A stretch of DNA of 64,000 bases from Prorocentrum cordatum (taxonomy: Eukaryota; Sar; Dinophyceae; Prorocentrales; Prorocentraceae), in the NCBI GenBank assembly GCA_963575745.1, contig CAUYUJ010004014.1, positions 467,118-531,117 of the forward strand, in the 5' to 3' direction. How positions within the stretch are numbered: the first letter of the stretch is position 1; the number at the start of each line of letters is the position of its first letter. Positions 39,112 through 50,787 of the stretch are shown piece by piece. Both the position numbers and the translations under genes were made by a program. The notes below the pieces were generated by a model. The model ran no database searches and was not told the DNA's origin. It saw only the letters and a list, made by a program, of their open reading frames with translations.

Positions 39112-40703
39112 TGAGCTGAGAGCTTGTCCCATCGCTTCAGGCCTTGTTCTTTTTTTTACTCCCTCAGCGAGAGCATCACATGCTCGGCAGTATAGCACTT
39201 AACGCGTGAGCCAGCGCGGCCACGCCAATCCATATCACAGCCGACACAGGTGCAGGGTAGGGGATGCGAGCACAAGGCCGCCCTTCTCTTTGTTGTTGTC
39301 TCTCTTTCTTGCCGCCTGGAGGGAGTGGGGGTGAGGAGTGGGGGGAGCGAGGGTGGGTGGGCTCTCAGCGGCGGGGGGTGCGCCCAAAGAGAGAGGCAGC
39401 TCCCCTCCGCCTGCAGCAGTACTAACACCTAGCCGAGGCAGGGTTCCCCTGCTAGCGAGGCTCGGGGACCACGCCTCAAGAGAGGCGGGCCCCGTCGCCT
39501 CAGGCGGCCCCCCACAGCAAACGGGTGGGTTCGCATCCATGTTTTTCCCAGGGGTCGGCATGCCTGTCGGTAGGCGAAGTTGACAGACCCCCAAGGGCCT
39601 TATCCTTATCCTTATCCTCCTCCCCCCCTTCCCCTCCTCGCCTCCCCCCTTCGAGCACAGCCGAAGCTCGGAGGCCCAGAGGTTGGCGCCAGCGCGCGTG
39701 GATCTCGAGGCAGCAGGCGGGGCGGCAGGAGCCCGGCCGCTTCGCTCGGCGTTCCGTGTGAGTGTCTCGGGTCGGCCACCAAGGGGCGCCCCCGTGGCGG
39801 CGCCTCCAGGGCCGCCCCACGGCGCGTTCCGCGCGCGAAGCCAGGAAGAGGCCAGAGGCCCTGGCGCTGGCGAGCCAGCTAAAGAGCGCCGTCGACATCA
39901 GACTGGCCACCAAGGTGGGCGAGGCAGAAGTCTCGAGGCCAAAGGTTCGCACATTAATTTTATACATTATACATCATACATGTCACGTCACCGCACGCCA
40001 CTGACATAGCCGCACTGTCCCGGGACATCTTGAAGGGAGGGGTGGGAGCGCGCAGCAAGAAGCCATAACCAAGTGCGGGCGATAATCAAGTACCCCCCCC
40101 TTCCCCCTATTTTTTTATCCCCGACCACAGGGATCTATAGGTGGGGAAGGCGCGGAGGCCGAACTTTGTAATCCACGGAAAATTTGCGGGGATCGAAGTT
40201 GCTATCAGATCATGTTGATTAGCAACAGCATCATGGTTATGTTTTTCGTCGGGGTGTCCTGGGTGTCTTCGCTCCTCGCGCTGCGCGGTGACTTCCCGCA
40301 GCCGTGGAAGGAGCTGCTGCGTTCCGGGTGCTCCGGGTTTCCCCTCAGATGTGCCTCGCGCCCAGGTTCTCAGGGTTGGGTTTCTTGCGAGGGGTTTTTG
40401 CGGCCGCGCCCGCATTGTACAGCGCAGATCCAAGAAAATCCGCGCGGAGCGCCGAAAGTGTAGGTTTACGCAGTTGTCTGCTCCTCTACCTGTAGGTCGG
40501 CACCGACCCCAAGATCGGCGATTCGCGCCACCGAGGAATGGTGATCCCGACCTCGGCGATAATCGTAAGATTCGTGCGTCCTGGGTGGCCGAGAGGTTAT
40601 CACCGTCACCAACATCCAGGAACGTCATCCCCCCGTGGAGGCAATTTCTTGTTGGTGTTCATCGTCAGGCCCTCAAAAGACGCTCAGGTGAGGGGCAAGA
40701 TGG
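39112..40703. other. Non-repetitive DNA, no gene supported
   Basis: Normal complexity with a CTTATCCTTATCC microsatellite at 39599-39620. Several frames of 60-170 codons exist on both strands but none shows motif or codon bias. The phrase GGGTGGCCGAGAGGTTA at about 40586 resembles part of a tRNA D-arm, but no tRNA can be folded there. Confidence 0.45.
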
Positions 40704-40812
40704 ACTCGGGAGGGGCTCTGATTTTCTGGACGTTCCTCAGAAATAGGTCGGGGAACCTGTTCGTGGCCGAGGCGTGCCGTGGCCATAAAAAGCCCTTGCG
40801 TTCCCTTTTTCT
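40704..40812 (+). repeat. Dispersed repeat, copy 2 (partner at 26476)
   Basis: Shares GGGAGGGGCTC, CGTTCCTCAGA, GGGGAACCTGTTCGTGGCC and GCCCTTGCGTTCC with the first copy. Confidence 0.6.
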
Positions 40813-41606
40813 GCGCGCCCCACGACAGTCACACGATGGCTGCACCCCTGGGCGGGTGAGGCTTTTTTTGCGATGGCATGTGCCCAGCATGTGCGACCCA
40901 GTCTAACCGCAGTTCCTGCTGAGCACGTGTGCCCAGGCATGTGCAGGGGTTGTGTGCGTTGTTGCTGGTGCTTTCCTTTTTGTTGGCTCTTGCTCTTCGT
41001 CGTTTGTCGTCGTCGCCCTCCTTCCTCCTCCGCGAGCTTTCACGCTCTTGAATCACACAGGGATCCAAAGTGAGTCCCGGGCTCCGGCTCAACATCGGTA
41101 CTCTCGTACGGCCGTCCTCCTAGACCATAACGTGTGGCGGCACCTCGCCTCGGCCTTGTCTGTCATCAGGCTCATCACACACCCGCATGTGTCTGCACAT
41201 GTGCATGGGGCTCTAAATGTCCGCCTGCGGAAAGTTTGCGAAAATGGCGTATCGGTCAGCGGCACATGCACGCACATGCCGCACATGCTTGTGCGATCTC
41301 CCCTCGGATGGCCGCACGTGCCCGCACATGCGCACGCATGCGTTGAAGCGCGTCCGCACGTGCCGACGCACGTGCGCGCGCATGCTCACAGAACCTCCTG
41401 GGATCACCAGAAGGGTCTCCCGAGCGTCTCCACACCTTCCCAGGGTTTGCCAGGGCTCCCCACCGCCTCCACCGGTCATGGAGGGGGGCCTTCCCAGTCC
41501 CCCCGGCCCGCAGCCTCCCAGTCCCATCGGAAGGGCCTCCAGGGCCACGCTGGGCCTCCCATGGCCAACCGAGTCTTCCAGGGGCTCCCAGGTACCTCCC
41601 AGAGCC
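40813..41606. other. Non-repetitive DNA with GCACATGC words
   Basis: CGCACATGC/GCATGTGC words cluster at 41170-41390. No gene is supported. Confidence 0.4.
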
Positions 41607-41609
41607 TAC

Positions 41610-41788
41610 TCCAGATTTCGTAAATAAAAGGGAGGGGGTCTGGACCCTCCAAGACAAGCCATTTCAGACCTCCCCCGTGGGAGAACCCTCCAAAACATCG
41701 TCCCCAGAACCCCCAGGCCCTCCAAGATAGCCTGGAAGAGACCCCCCCCCGAAATGAGACCCCCCTCCCTTTATTACGAAATCTGGAG
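41610..41788 (+). mobile_element. TAC-flanked MITE-like element, copy 3
   Basis: Flanked by TAC at 41607-41609 and 41789-41791. Starts TCCAGATTTCGTAAATAAAA and ends TTTATTACGAAATCTGGA, the best preserved inverted ends of the family (about 30 bp). The interior matches copy 2 almost throughout. Confidence 0.9.
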
Positions 41789-41791
41789 TAC

Positions 41792-42300
41792 CTGGTTTTG
41801 CGTAATATCGCCGAAGCCGTAGCCTTGGGGACCCCTAGGGCTGTCTCGGAGCGCTGGAAGGCCGAGAACGAGGACACGCTGAAATCGGGCAACCAGCGAG
41901 GACAGTCAATGAGGTGTGCTGATTGGGACCCTCTTTGGGGAGTCTCTTGAAGCCCACATGGGGCGTCTTCCCGGCGTCTGTTCCGCACCAAAGTCATTAA
42001 CCCTTTTGGGGGGCCTTCTTGCCCTTGTGGCCAGTCTCGAGCCCTGTGGCCCTCGGGCGGGAAACCCCGAGAGCGCCCAGGAGCGCCCAGACTTCGGAGT
42101 CGTATGCTTCGTGAGCATATGCGGAGGACTTCGCTTGAGGCACCGCGGCGGAAACATGATGCACGTGTATATACAGTCCCGTTGTTTATACATGTTCCGC
42201 GTGCGGATCATGTTTAAAATGCAGGGATTTAGTATTAATTATCCCAGTGCGACCCTACCTAGGAGTTGGAGCCTCTAGGAAAGCAACATTAGCAGGAGCG
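41792..42300. other. Non-repetitive DNA, no gene
   Basis: Normal complexity; no supported frame. Confidence 0.4.
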
Positions 42301-42307
42301 TGCAGCA

Positions 42308-42430
42308 ACGCTATGCTGTGCTGTGCTATGCTATGCTATGCTATGCTATGCTATGCTGCGCAATGCTATGCTGGGCTAGACTAGGCTATGATATGCTATG
42401 ATATGCTGCGCTATGCTATGCTATGCTATG
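42308..42430 (+). repeat. TATGC pentanucleotide repeat
   Basis: Tandem GCTATGCTATGC with a few substitutions; same pattern as the diffuse region 1181-1977. Confidence 0.9.
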
Positions 42431-42966
42431 CTTTTGCTTTGCCTGCGCTTTTGCCTCACTTTTGTCGTTGCTGTTGCTGTTGCTTGGCACCCAGGGAGCG
42501 CAAATGGGGGAACCGCGCGTTTGCTTTTACCTTTGTTGTTGCTTTTGCTTGGCTCCCAGGGGACTGGGGGAACCGCCCGGGGCGCTTTCCACTGCCTGGC
42601 CCCTTTAAGCTACAGAGTAAGAACCCTTCTATGCAGAGCCTAGGTAGGGAAAAACGGCAATGAGTTCATGCATAAGTTTGTCAATAAATTATTCATTATT
42701 CGAAATCCTCTATGCTCACAAATCCTATGTATTAAGAACTGCCCTGCACATATGTGTATCAATATAGAAAGGCCCCTTCAAACTGGCCGGTTGACGGCCA
42801 ATCCAGGACCTCCCAGCCTCTTTAAGAAAAATGTTGCGAAGTCGACATCTTCGTTTTCGACATGGAAACTATAGCGCCCATGCTGGAAAGCGGGCGGCAG
42901 AAGTGTGACGTGGCGCACATCCCGCGCGGAAGGGCGAAATGTGGCCATCGCTGCGGCCCCGCGTAC
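42431..42966. other. Short duplicated block and AT-richer DNA, no gene
   Basis: CTTTTGCTTGGCTCCCAGGG and GCTTGGCACCCAGGGAG-type wording, followed by GGGGGAACCGC, occurs twice (about 42480 and 42548), a local duplication of some 65 bp. No gene. Confidence 0.5.
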
Positions 42967-43148
42967 TCCAGATTTCGTAATGAAAGGAAGGGGGTCACAA
43001 CTCTCCCAGACGAGAAGCTTCAGACCCCCCCAGACCATCCATGAAAGGGCGGCCCTCTGCCCAGACCCCCCCCCCGAACCCTCCAAGGCAGCTCAAATCA
43101 GACCCCCCCCAAATGCGACCCCCCCCCACTTCATTATGAAATCCAAAG
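42967..43148 (+). mobile_element. TAC-flanked MITE-like element, copy 4
   Basis: TAC precedes it at 42964-42966; TAA follows. Ends TCCAGATTTCGTAATGAAAG and CTTCATTATGAAATCCAAAG are inverted with mismatches. The interior has the family's spaced GACCCCCC blocks. Confidence 0.8.
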
Positions 43149-43439
43149 TAAGTTTGTAGAGATTTGAATTTGCGCGCGGGCGCGCCGCACACTTTAGCAC
43201 GCCACATATCTGGTCGACGCGCGAGCGGGCGAAGATGCCGTTCTCGCGTCGGCGCCGCACACAAAGTTCGCCTGGAGGTGGCGTTCCTGCCTCGGCGCGG
43301 TGCCCTCCCTTGTTCTCCGCTGGATGCGGCAGTTCGGCCAACCCCTCCTGACGTTTCCCTGAGGAAAAGTTAAAAAGGCTTAATACATGTATATATAAGA
43401 TATATGTATACGTATTAAAATATATTTTTTGTATAACAA
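43149..43439. other. Non-repetitive DNA turning AT-rich
   Basis: An ATATATAAGATATATGTATA stretch at about 43388 marks the border with the AT-rich island. No gene. Confidence 0.4.
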
Positions 43440-45715
43440 AAAAAGCCTGAGCAAGGTTTTAGGGCGGTGTTTGTCAAAGGATTTCCCCTGAAACCCTCCA
43501 ACCACGTTTTTCTGAGGAAGGTTTTAGGATGGCTGTTTTGGAAGATTCCCTTCGGAACCTTGGAGCATCTGAGGAAAGATTCCCCAAACAAATCAACAAA
43601 AAATCTGTATGCGGAAGATGTTCGGAAGGTTGTTTTGGAGGATCCCCCCAACAACCTTCCAAGCATCTTCCTGAACTGAAAAGGGTTGGAAGGTTTGTTC
43701 GAGGATTCCTCCGAAAAGCGTTCAGAAACTTTCTTGGGGAAGGTCTGAAGAGGTGTTTGAGAGAATTCCTCAAAAAAACCTTCTTGAACATTTTCCTGAC
43801 GAAGGTGTTTCAGAGGGTCCTCCCCAAAAACCTTCCAAAACCTTCCCCGGGAAAAAATGTAGGACAGTTTTTTTGTCGTGAGGATTCCCCCACACACCTT
43901 CTTTCAAACACCATCATGAGGAAGGTTGTATGACGGTTTTTAGGTAGGCTCCAACAGAAAATTGTCCACTACAATCACGATCTCTCTTGGGGAAGGTCCT
44001 GGGAAGGTTTCACGAAGAATATCGAAAAAACACTTCAACAACGATGTTGCGCTTTTGTTTCGGAAGATGCTTGAGAATATTATTCCAACAACCTTCCTCC
44101 ATAAGTTTTGTTCATAAGGTTGTTAGGATGATTCCTTGAAGAAGAAGAAGAAAAAAACAACAAACCAACAACAACAACAATATGTGCATATATATATATG
44201 TGTGTATGGATATGTATATGTATGCATATAACAAAAGACAAACAGAGAAATACCAAAACACAAAGAAACAAAAACAAACAACACAACTACAAGAAAATGA
44301 AAAACAAACTTGGGGAGGTGTTGGGAATGTGCGTTTGAGGGGGAATCCCCCAAAAAACCTCCCAACAACCTTCTTGGGGAAGGTGTTACAACGATTGTTA
44401 GACAGGTTTCAGAAGAAAATAACACAAAACAAAACAAAAAACTAAACAAAATAAATCCAACAATTCTCTCGCAGAAGATGTTGAGAAGGTTGTTTCTAAA
44501 AAGACTGATCAACCAAATGTTGAAGACATCTTATTGGGGGAATGACAACAATTTCAAACACCTTCCTGAGGAAGGCGGCTAAAATGATCAAGTTTAAAAA
44601 CGTCAAACAAAAACTCCCCGAGAGAGGCTCTGGGGACGGATTGGTCATGCGGATCCTTCCAAAAATTGTCCGAACATGTTCCTGAAGAAGGGGTTACTAC
44701 GGCTGCGCGGGAGGATTCCCAAAAAAACCTCCCAAAAATCTTGTTGGTGAAGGTTTTAGGACCTTAGGGAGGGTTTCGGGAGGAATCCTCCAAAAACCGT
44801 CCTCGAAAGTTCCCCAAGGAGGTTGCTGGAAGGTTGTCGAAAGAGGAATATTCCTAACAAGGGTTTTGGAGGAACCCTGTTCAAAAAAACATCCCAAAAC
44901 CTTCCTGAGCAAGGTTGTCGGCAAGCTTTGTCCCAGGACAGGGTTTTATGTTGGAGAGTGGAGATCGTTTAAAAAACCTTCCAACAACCTTCCTCATGAA
45001 AGTTTTCGGATGGTTGTTGGGGGGGTCCTCTTTAAAACCTTCCTGAATCCTTCCTCCGACAGGTTGTTGGGTGTTTGGAGGAATCCCCCAAGAACCCTTC
45101 CAAAAGGTGTTTTTTGTTGCAGTGTTGCTGGAAGATGTTTGGAAGGTTGTTTTGAAGGTGTTTTGGGAAGGTGTTTGGAAGATTGGTTGGAAGTCTCGAA
45201 CGGCTTTCGGGGAGTGCGCGAAATGATGTTGGAAGGTTTGTTGTGACAGGTGTTTGGAGAAAGTTGTTGTGACAGGTTTTCCAGCTTTTGGACTGGATAG
45301 GGCGATCTCGCTAAATGTTGGAAGGTTTTTTTGGAGGATCTTTGAAAGAGTGTGGAAGGTTTTGTAAAGGTGTTTGGAAGGTGTGTGGAACGTTTGGTTG
45401 GCAAAACCTTCCGAAAGCCTTCCTCTCCTCCCACCTGGAGACTGGGAAAAATGTTCCAATAGCAACTTTCCAGAAGGTGTTTGGAAGGTTGTTTGGAGGA
45501 TTCCTCATGACACTGTCCAAGAACCTTCCTCCGAAACGCTCCCGGAAGGAATCCTCTGAAAGACCTTCCAACAACCTTCTTCAGGATGGTTTTTGGAAGG
45601 GTAAACCATCCTGGATCCTTTCCGAGGAAGGTTGTTGGCAGGTGTTTGAGAGGAAAATGTTCTGAAACCTTCCAGAGGAAGGTTTTTGAAGGTTCTATCT
45701 ACATGGATCAGCGAA
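43440..45715. repeat. AT-rich island of CCTTCC/GGAAGG repeats
   Basis: About 2.3 kb of clearly lower GC than the rest. AACCTTCC and GGAAGGTT words alternate in both orientations, many joined as TTCCTGAGGAAGGTT-type short palindromes, with GGAGGATTCCCCCA spacers. An interruption at 44130-44300 is AAC/AAG-rich with an ATATATATATGTGTG stretch. Open frames on both strands are built from these words and are not called as genes. Confidence 0.8.
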
Positions 45716-46780
45716 CAAAAAATTGAGTGGTGACGGCGACGACGACGAAAACGAAAACGAAAACGAAAAAGCCTTTCACACACGCCGACAGGATCGGTGG
45801 ATTAAACAATGAGCGTTTGCACATGTGGCAAGCGCTGTGGCGAGAGCGTCTGCTGGATTGCGGTTTCATTGTGCGTACCTTTGAACGTGACAAGACTTGG
45901 AGTTTGAGCACAATGTGTAAAAGATCCAAGAACGGTTCGATTTGACCAAAATTGTTGACAACCTCGGTTCGGCACTCATGTGTGTAAGGCAGTATGCGGG
46001 ACAGGCGAGGAACAATACAGGCGGTGTCGGGGAAGAGAGGAGAGAACAACATGTCATATGGAGTTATGTAGAGGGAAGCGGAGGAGGAGGAAGGTGATGT
46101 TTCTTGGAGGCTTCATGGAGCCTCCTTGGGGCCTCCTGCGGGGGTCATGAGTTCTTCGCGTATGCAGATGAGAGGTCACCTGTGAGTCTCCAAATTGATA
46201 CGTGTCTTTCGGAGACTGTCTTCTTGGGGGGCCTCGCCATGCTGCTTTGGGCCAACTTGGTGCGCTTTAGAGTCGTCTCAGAGGTCTCTGGGGCCGTCTT
46301 GGGACCCTCTTGGAGCCTCTTGGGCATTCTGGGGGCCCTCTTGACCCGTAACGTGGCCCGCTTCGGGGGTTGGGGGCCGTGTTGGCGTCATGTTGGAGGC
46401 TTTTGTGGCCGTCTTCGGTTGTCGGAAGCGAGCTAAAAAGCATGACAAGCTATGATGTTGGTGTATTTGGGCTGTACTGGGCTCTCCTGGACGGCCTCTT
46501 GGAACCCGAGTAGGCAGTCTTGAAGCCACCTGGGGCCGTCTTGGAGCCATCTTGACCTTTCAGAAGTCACGCGGGCCTCCCCGGGATACTATCTTGCTGC
46601 TCCCGCAAAGGTCGAGCACGAGGACCAGGAGGATGAGGACAAGGGGGATGGGAAAGGAATGGCAGGGGGAGGGCAGGAGCGAAGGAGTAGCAGAAGGAGT
46701 GGGGAATGATGGAGGATAAAAGTGCAAGAGGACGGAACAGGAGGCGGTCGCGCATGCGGTCAACAGCGCAGAGCATGCAG
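45716..46780. other. Mixed DNA with TTGGGGCC minisatellite, no gene
   Basis: GAAAAC hexamer repeats at 45748-45768, a normal segment to 46080, then degenerate CTTGGGGCC units at 46090-46560. No convincing gene. Confidence 0.45.
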
Positions 46781-46975
46781 AGAGAGTGAGAGAGGGAGAA
46801 AGAGAAGGAGAGAGAAAGAGAGAGAGAGGGAGAGGTAGGGACGGAGAAGGAAAGAGAGAGGGAGGGAGAGGGAGAGAGAGAGAGAGAGAGGGAGAGAGAG
46901 AGAGAGAGGGAGAGAGAACGAAGAGAGAGAGAGAGAGACAGAGAGAGAGTGTGTGTGTGCGCTTGTGTGTGTGAA
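46781..46975 (+). repeat. GA microsatellite ending in GT
   Basis: GAGAGAGG with regular GGGA interruptions, then GTGTGTGTGCGC. Antisense Ser/Leu frames are artefacts. Confidence 0.95.
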
Positions 46976-47394
46976 ATAGAGGGGGAACAGCAACAAGCAA
47001 GAGAGAAGGATAATGAGGGAGGCGGGGAGGAGGAAGCAGGAGGGAGGCGGTGGAGGAGCAGCAGCAGAGCACGCACGAGGAAGGAGCCCCATTCCTCCCG
47101 GTTCCCCCCCGCATGCACACGCGGCACACAGGGCAGATGGTCAACGTTTGCCACTTCCACCCCCTCGGCCAGTACTGGTGGGCTGGGGGGCCACCCGCGC
47201 GGGCAGACGAGACGACGTGTTCCCTGTGGAGAGAGCCACGCGGCCTCCAGAAGGGAGCTCGCTCGGTGTTCCCGTCGGGCTGTCCGAGGGGCCCCCGCAG
47301 AGGACCCCGGCTGAGCAGTGGTCGGGGGCGGCCAAGCTGGGGCTGAGGATTGGGGAGGTGCGGGCATCATGGCCGGGGCCATGAGGTCTCCTCC
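46976..47394. other. Non-repetitive DNA, no gene
   Basis: GGAGG-rich at first, then normal GC-rich sequence; no supported frame. Confidence 0.4.
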
Positions 47395-47395
47395 G

Positions 47396-47745
47396 CCCTC
47401 CTCCTCCTCCTCCTCCTCCTCCTCCTCCTCCTCCTCCTCCCTCCTCCTCCTCCTCCCCCTCCTCCTCCTCCTCCTCCTCCTCCTCCTCCTCCTCCTCCTC
47501 CTCCTCCTCCTCCTCCCCCTCCCCCCCTCCTCCCCCCCGCCTCCCCCCTCCTCCTCCTCCTCCTCCCCCCCTCCTCCCCCCTCCTCCCCTCCTCCTCCTC
47601 CTCCTCCTCCTCCTCCTCCTCCTCCTCCCCCCTCCTCCTCCTCCCCCTCCTCCCCCTCCTCCTCCTCCTCCTCCCCCTCCTCCTCCTCCTCCTCATCCCC
47701 CTCCCCCTCCTCCTCCTCCTCCCCCCTCCTCCTCCTCCTCCCGAG
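47396..47745 (+). repeat. CTC trinucleotide tract
   Basis: About 350 bp of CCT/CTC with C-run interruptions; open frames are low-complexity artefacts. Confidence 0.95.
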
Positions 47746-47989
47746 CGTTCCGTTCAGCACGTCCCCAGGGCCCCCCGTCGTCCTTGCACGCGCGTCGAGC
47801 AGAGATGGCGCTCCTTCGCTTTTGGGCTTCCCCGCCTCGGGGTGGTTCGTTTGCGGTGTCTTCGCGGGGCAGCGTGCCTTCGGCCACGGTGCTCGGCTTC
47901 TGACTGTGCCCAGAGGTTGTTGAAAAGTAGGCAGGTTGGGATCCCAAGATCAGAATCTATTTCAGGTGCCTTCCTCAGGAAAGCTCCGG

Positions 47990-48155
47990 CTCGGTTCGGT
48001 TCGGTTAGGTTCCGAAGCGCCTCCAGTTCGGTTCGGTTCGGTTCGGTGTCGTAATCTTCCGGTTCGGTTCGGTTCGGTTCGGTACTCTTTTTTTTGTTTC
48101 CGGTTCGGACCGGTTCCTGTTCCGGTTCGGTCCGGTTCCGACCAGATCGCCGTCG
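47990..48155 (+). repeat. GGTTC pentanucleotide block 1
   Basis: CGGTTCGGTTCGG arrays with the insert GTGTCGTAATCTTCC. Block 2 at 48605-48805 has the same order and orientation. The minus strand reads as repeated EPNRTEP, an artefact. Confidence 0.85.
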
Positions 48156-48239
48156 AGGAGCGGTTCCGACCCCAGGCGATCCGATTTCGCTGCGCTCCTT
48201 TCGATGCCGATGGTTCGGAGGAGTAGGATGAGGAAGAGG

Positions 48240-48515
48240 AGGAGGAGGAGGAGGAGGAGCTGCAAAGGGGCCCCAAACCTTCAAAGGGGCCCCAGGGCCC
48301 CAAACCCGCATAGGGGCCCCAAAGGGGCCCCAAACTTCCAAAGGAGCCCCAAAGGAGCCCCAAACCCGCATAGGGGCCCCAAAGGGCATCCAAAGGGGCC
48401 CCAAAGGGGCCCCAAACCCCCAAAAGGGGGCCCAAAGGGGCCCCAAACCCCAAAGGGGCCCCAAAGGGGCCCCAAACCCGCATAGGGGCCCAAAAGGGGC
48501 CCCAAACCCAAAAGG
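48240..48515 (+). repeat. AAAGGGGCCCCAAA repeat
   Basis: Palindromic GGGGCCCC every 13-30 bp with spacers such as CCCGCATA. It lies between the two GGTTC blocks. Confidence 0.9.
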
Positions 48516-48604
48516 AAAGGGGGGTTTGTCGGGGTGGCTGCAGCAGACTGCTGGTGGCCCGGTTCCCGCAGCAGACTGCCGATCATCCTCCCTCCTCCTC
48601 CCTC

Positions 48605-48805
48605 CGTGGCCAGTTTTCCGGTTCGCTCCGGTTCGGTCCGGTTCGGGCCGGTTCGGCGGGGGGAGGTTCGGCCCGGTTCGGAGTCCCGGTTCGGTTGGGT
48701 TCGGTTCGGTGTCGTAATTTTCCTGTTCGGTTCGGTTCGGTTCCCATTGACAAAAAACACCAGTTCGCGCTGGTTCGGTTCGGCCAGTTCGGTTCGGTTC
48801 CGGAA
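48605..48805 (+). repeat. GGTTC pentanucleotide block 2
   Basis: Same motif and same internal GTGTCGTAATTTTCC word as block 1, about 650 bp away. Confidence 0.85.
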
Positions 48806-49281
48806 CCATCCTGCTTCCTGTTGCCGCCGACTCTGAAGGGGGACGACGACGCTGACGCTCTGAAGCCTTTTGGAGCTGACCCTCTTGGGAGCTTCTTGGG
48901 CCCTGTCGGGGTGCCTCTTGGGGTACGTCTTGGGAAAGTCCGTGCGCACGGGCTTGGAGCCACTTTGGAGCGGATCTGAGGCCTCTTGGAGGCATGTAGG
49001 AAAATACGCAGCACCCCGCAACAGCAGATCAGAGTGAGTAGGCTGCTTCTGGGGAGGGGTTCGGGAGGAGGGGGAGGGGTGGGGGGCCACCCCTTTGGAC
49101 CCCAGGGGGGGACGGCATTCTGACTCGGGACTCCCCCCCCGAGACACCCCCCGGGACACCTCCCCAGGACTACCCCCCCTGGCGGGGAAGGAATCACGGG
49201 GAAGGAGTTTCCCTTCGACGTTGCTCCATTTCTCTGTGGCTGACGCGTTTGAGGAGGAGGGACCAAGGAAAGGGGGAGAGC

Positions 49282-49314
<33 letters not shown>

Positions 49315-49521
49315 TAACAGAAGAGCGCCTCGCACATGCCGACTTGGTCAGTGGATTTCAACAGTCGAACGGTTTTCCATCAACCCTCCCCTTCATGGGG
49401 CTGGCGGAAACCAAATGAATTTTCAGCGCATTCTCACTGCAAGTGTCTACCCATCTCCTCCGACCGATGGGGAACCCGTCTCTTGGCCTTCAATTGCGGT
49501 CCGAGCAGACGGGGTCGAAGG
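48806..49521. other. Mixed DNA with minisatellite and GGC run, no gene
   Basis: TTGGGGCC-type units at 48860-48990, C/G runs at 49080-49180 and a GGC repeat at 49280-49305. Confidence 0.45.
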
Positions 49522-49561
49522 ATCGAGCCGCATCCCCGATGCATCGACGATGCGGCTCGAT
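49522..49561. repeat. Perfect 13-bp inverted repeat
   Basis: ATCGAGCCGCATC at 49522-49534 pairs with 49549-49561 around a 14-nt loop. Further GATGCATCG words follow to 49640. Confidence 0.85.
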
Positions 49562-50700
49562 GTGGAGCCCGATTTTGTTCTACGCCGATGGCGCCGAAGC
49601 ATCGCCCGCCGACGTCGCTGGTCCATCGCCGATGCATCGGCTACGCGGCGGGATCCTCCGACCCTATCAGACAGACCCCATCTACGAGGCCTCTACCATC
49701 ATCCTGTCCGCCCCCCCCTCCGTGCCCTCCCCCCTCTCCGCGGTGCCTCCAGAGCTCTTCTGGAGGCCCCCCGGAGAGCCGCGGGTCCCAGCCGCACATC
49801 CCCCGAGGCCTCCGGAGGCTCCCCGAAGCTCAAAAGACGCCGGATAGGTCCGATCCTCCATCATGGCGGTAGAACACGTCGGATGTCGGATGATTGTTGA
49901 TCGTGCAAAGAACATGTATACGTGTACGCCTACAGCGAATCATGCGACAATGTCTTCGCAATCATGCGCTGCATGGCGTGGCAACGATGCTCCAGACAAG
50001 TGTGATAATGTGTACGCAATCATGCGTTGCATGACGTGACACCTCCCTCCTTGTCGGCTCCTTGGCATTATAAGACCGGCGAATATAATGCGTGCGATTG
50101 CGATTGGTTGTGGTTTGCGATCGGCGCCGTTGAGGCTCATGGGGTCACCACATTGCGCCAGAGGTTTGATGAGCCCTCGCCGGGGCATGGCAGAGACCTC
50201 TGTCGAGGTCCTCGCCTGCCCTCCCAGGCACGGGTTGCAAACCACACCTTTGCAAACCACGCCCTTCGGAATCGCCGAATCCAGCTCCAAGCAGTCAGAA
50301 TATACAGCAGCATGCTTGCCACGGAGCGGAATGACGAGAGGGGGCTTCACAAAGGTTGAACGGCCCCAGCCTGAGCAATGCGTTTCTTACCAGAGACTCG
50401 GGCAGCTCGAAGGGCTGGAGTGCTGTGCTGCCGTCTTACTCTCCGTCCCCCCTCTCATCAACTTCCCCTCTGCCCCCTGCGAGTGCGGCGCGCAGCGTTC
50501 GAGCAGCCCGCTGCACCATCAGCCCGCTTCTGGCATCTCTGGCACCGCAGCGACAGGGCGATCGCCCCAGGCCCGCGCGGCGGACAGAGAACGGGCAGGT
50601 GACGCCTGCCACGGCTGGGCTGACGTGCTTTCCAGACGCATATGCCATAGGGGTCTCCTATGTCGAGCATGCGGCTCGAGGTTCAGGAGAAGCGCAGCCT
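49562..50700. other. Non-repetitive DNA, no gene supported
   Basis: Normal complexity. CAATCATGCG and TGTGATAATGTGTACG phrases recur at 49935-50030, suggesting a short local duplication. Frames up to about 200 codons lack motif or bias. Confidence 0.45.
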
Positions 50701-50787
50701 GGAAGCCCTGAGAAAGAAAAGACGCAAGCGGGACGGGGGTGAGAGCACAACCCCGTCCCACTTGCGTCTTTCTTTCTTAAGGCTTCC
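50701..50787. repeat. 37-bp near-perfect foldback
   Basis: The left arm 50701-50738 (GGAAGCC..., GACGCAAG, GGGACGGGG) is complementary to the right arm 50751-50787 with about three mismatches and one gap. The loop is 12 nt. Confidence 0.9.

Noticed and set aside
40583-40620. tRNA-like phrase GGGTGGCCGAGAGGTTA
   Set aside because: No matching T-arm, anticodon stem or acceptor stem could be placed.
45727-45945. Forward frame of 72 codons with normal-looking end
   Set aside because: Begins in a GAAAAC repeat and is too short; only a vague similarity to the non-coding DNA at 49320-49380.
47754-48995. Reverse frame of 413 codons with repeated N-R-T-E-P
   Set aside because: Explained by GGTTC and GGGGCCCC repeats, which are stop-free in this frame.
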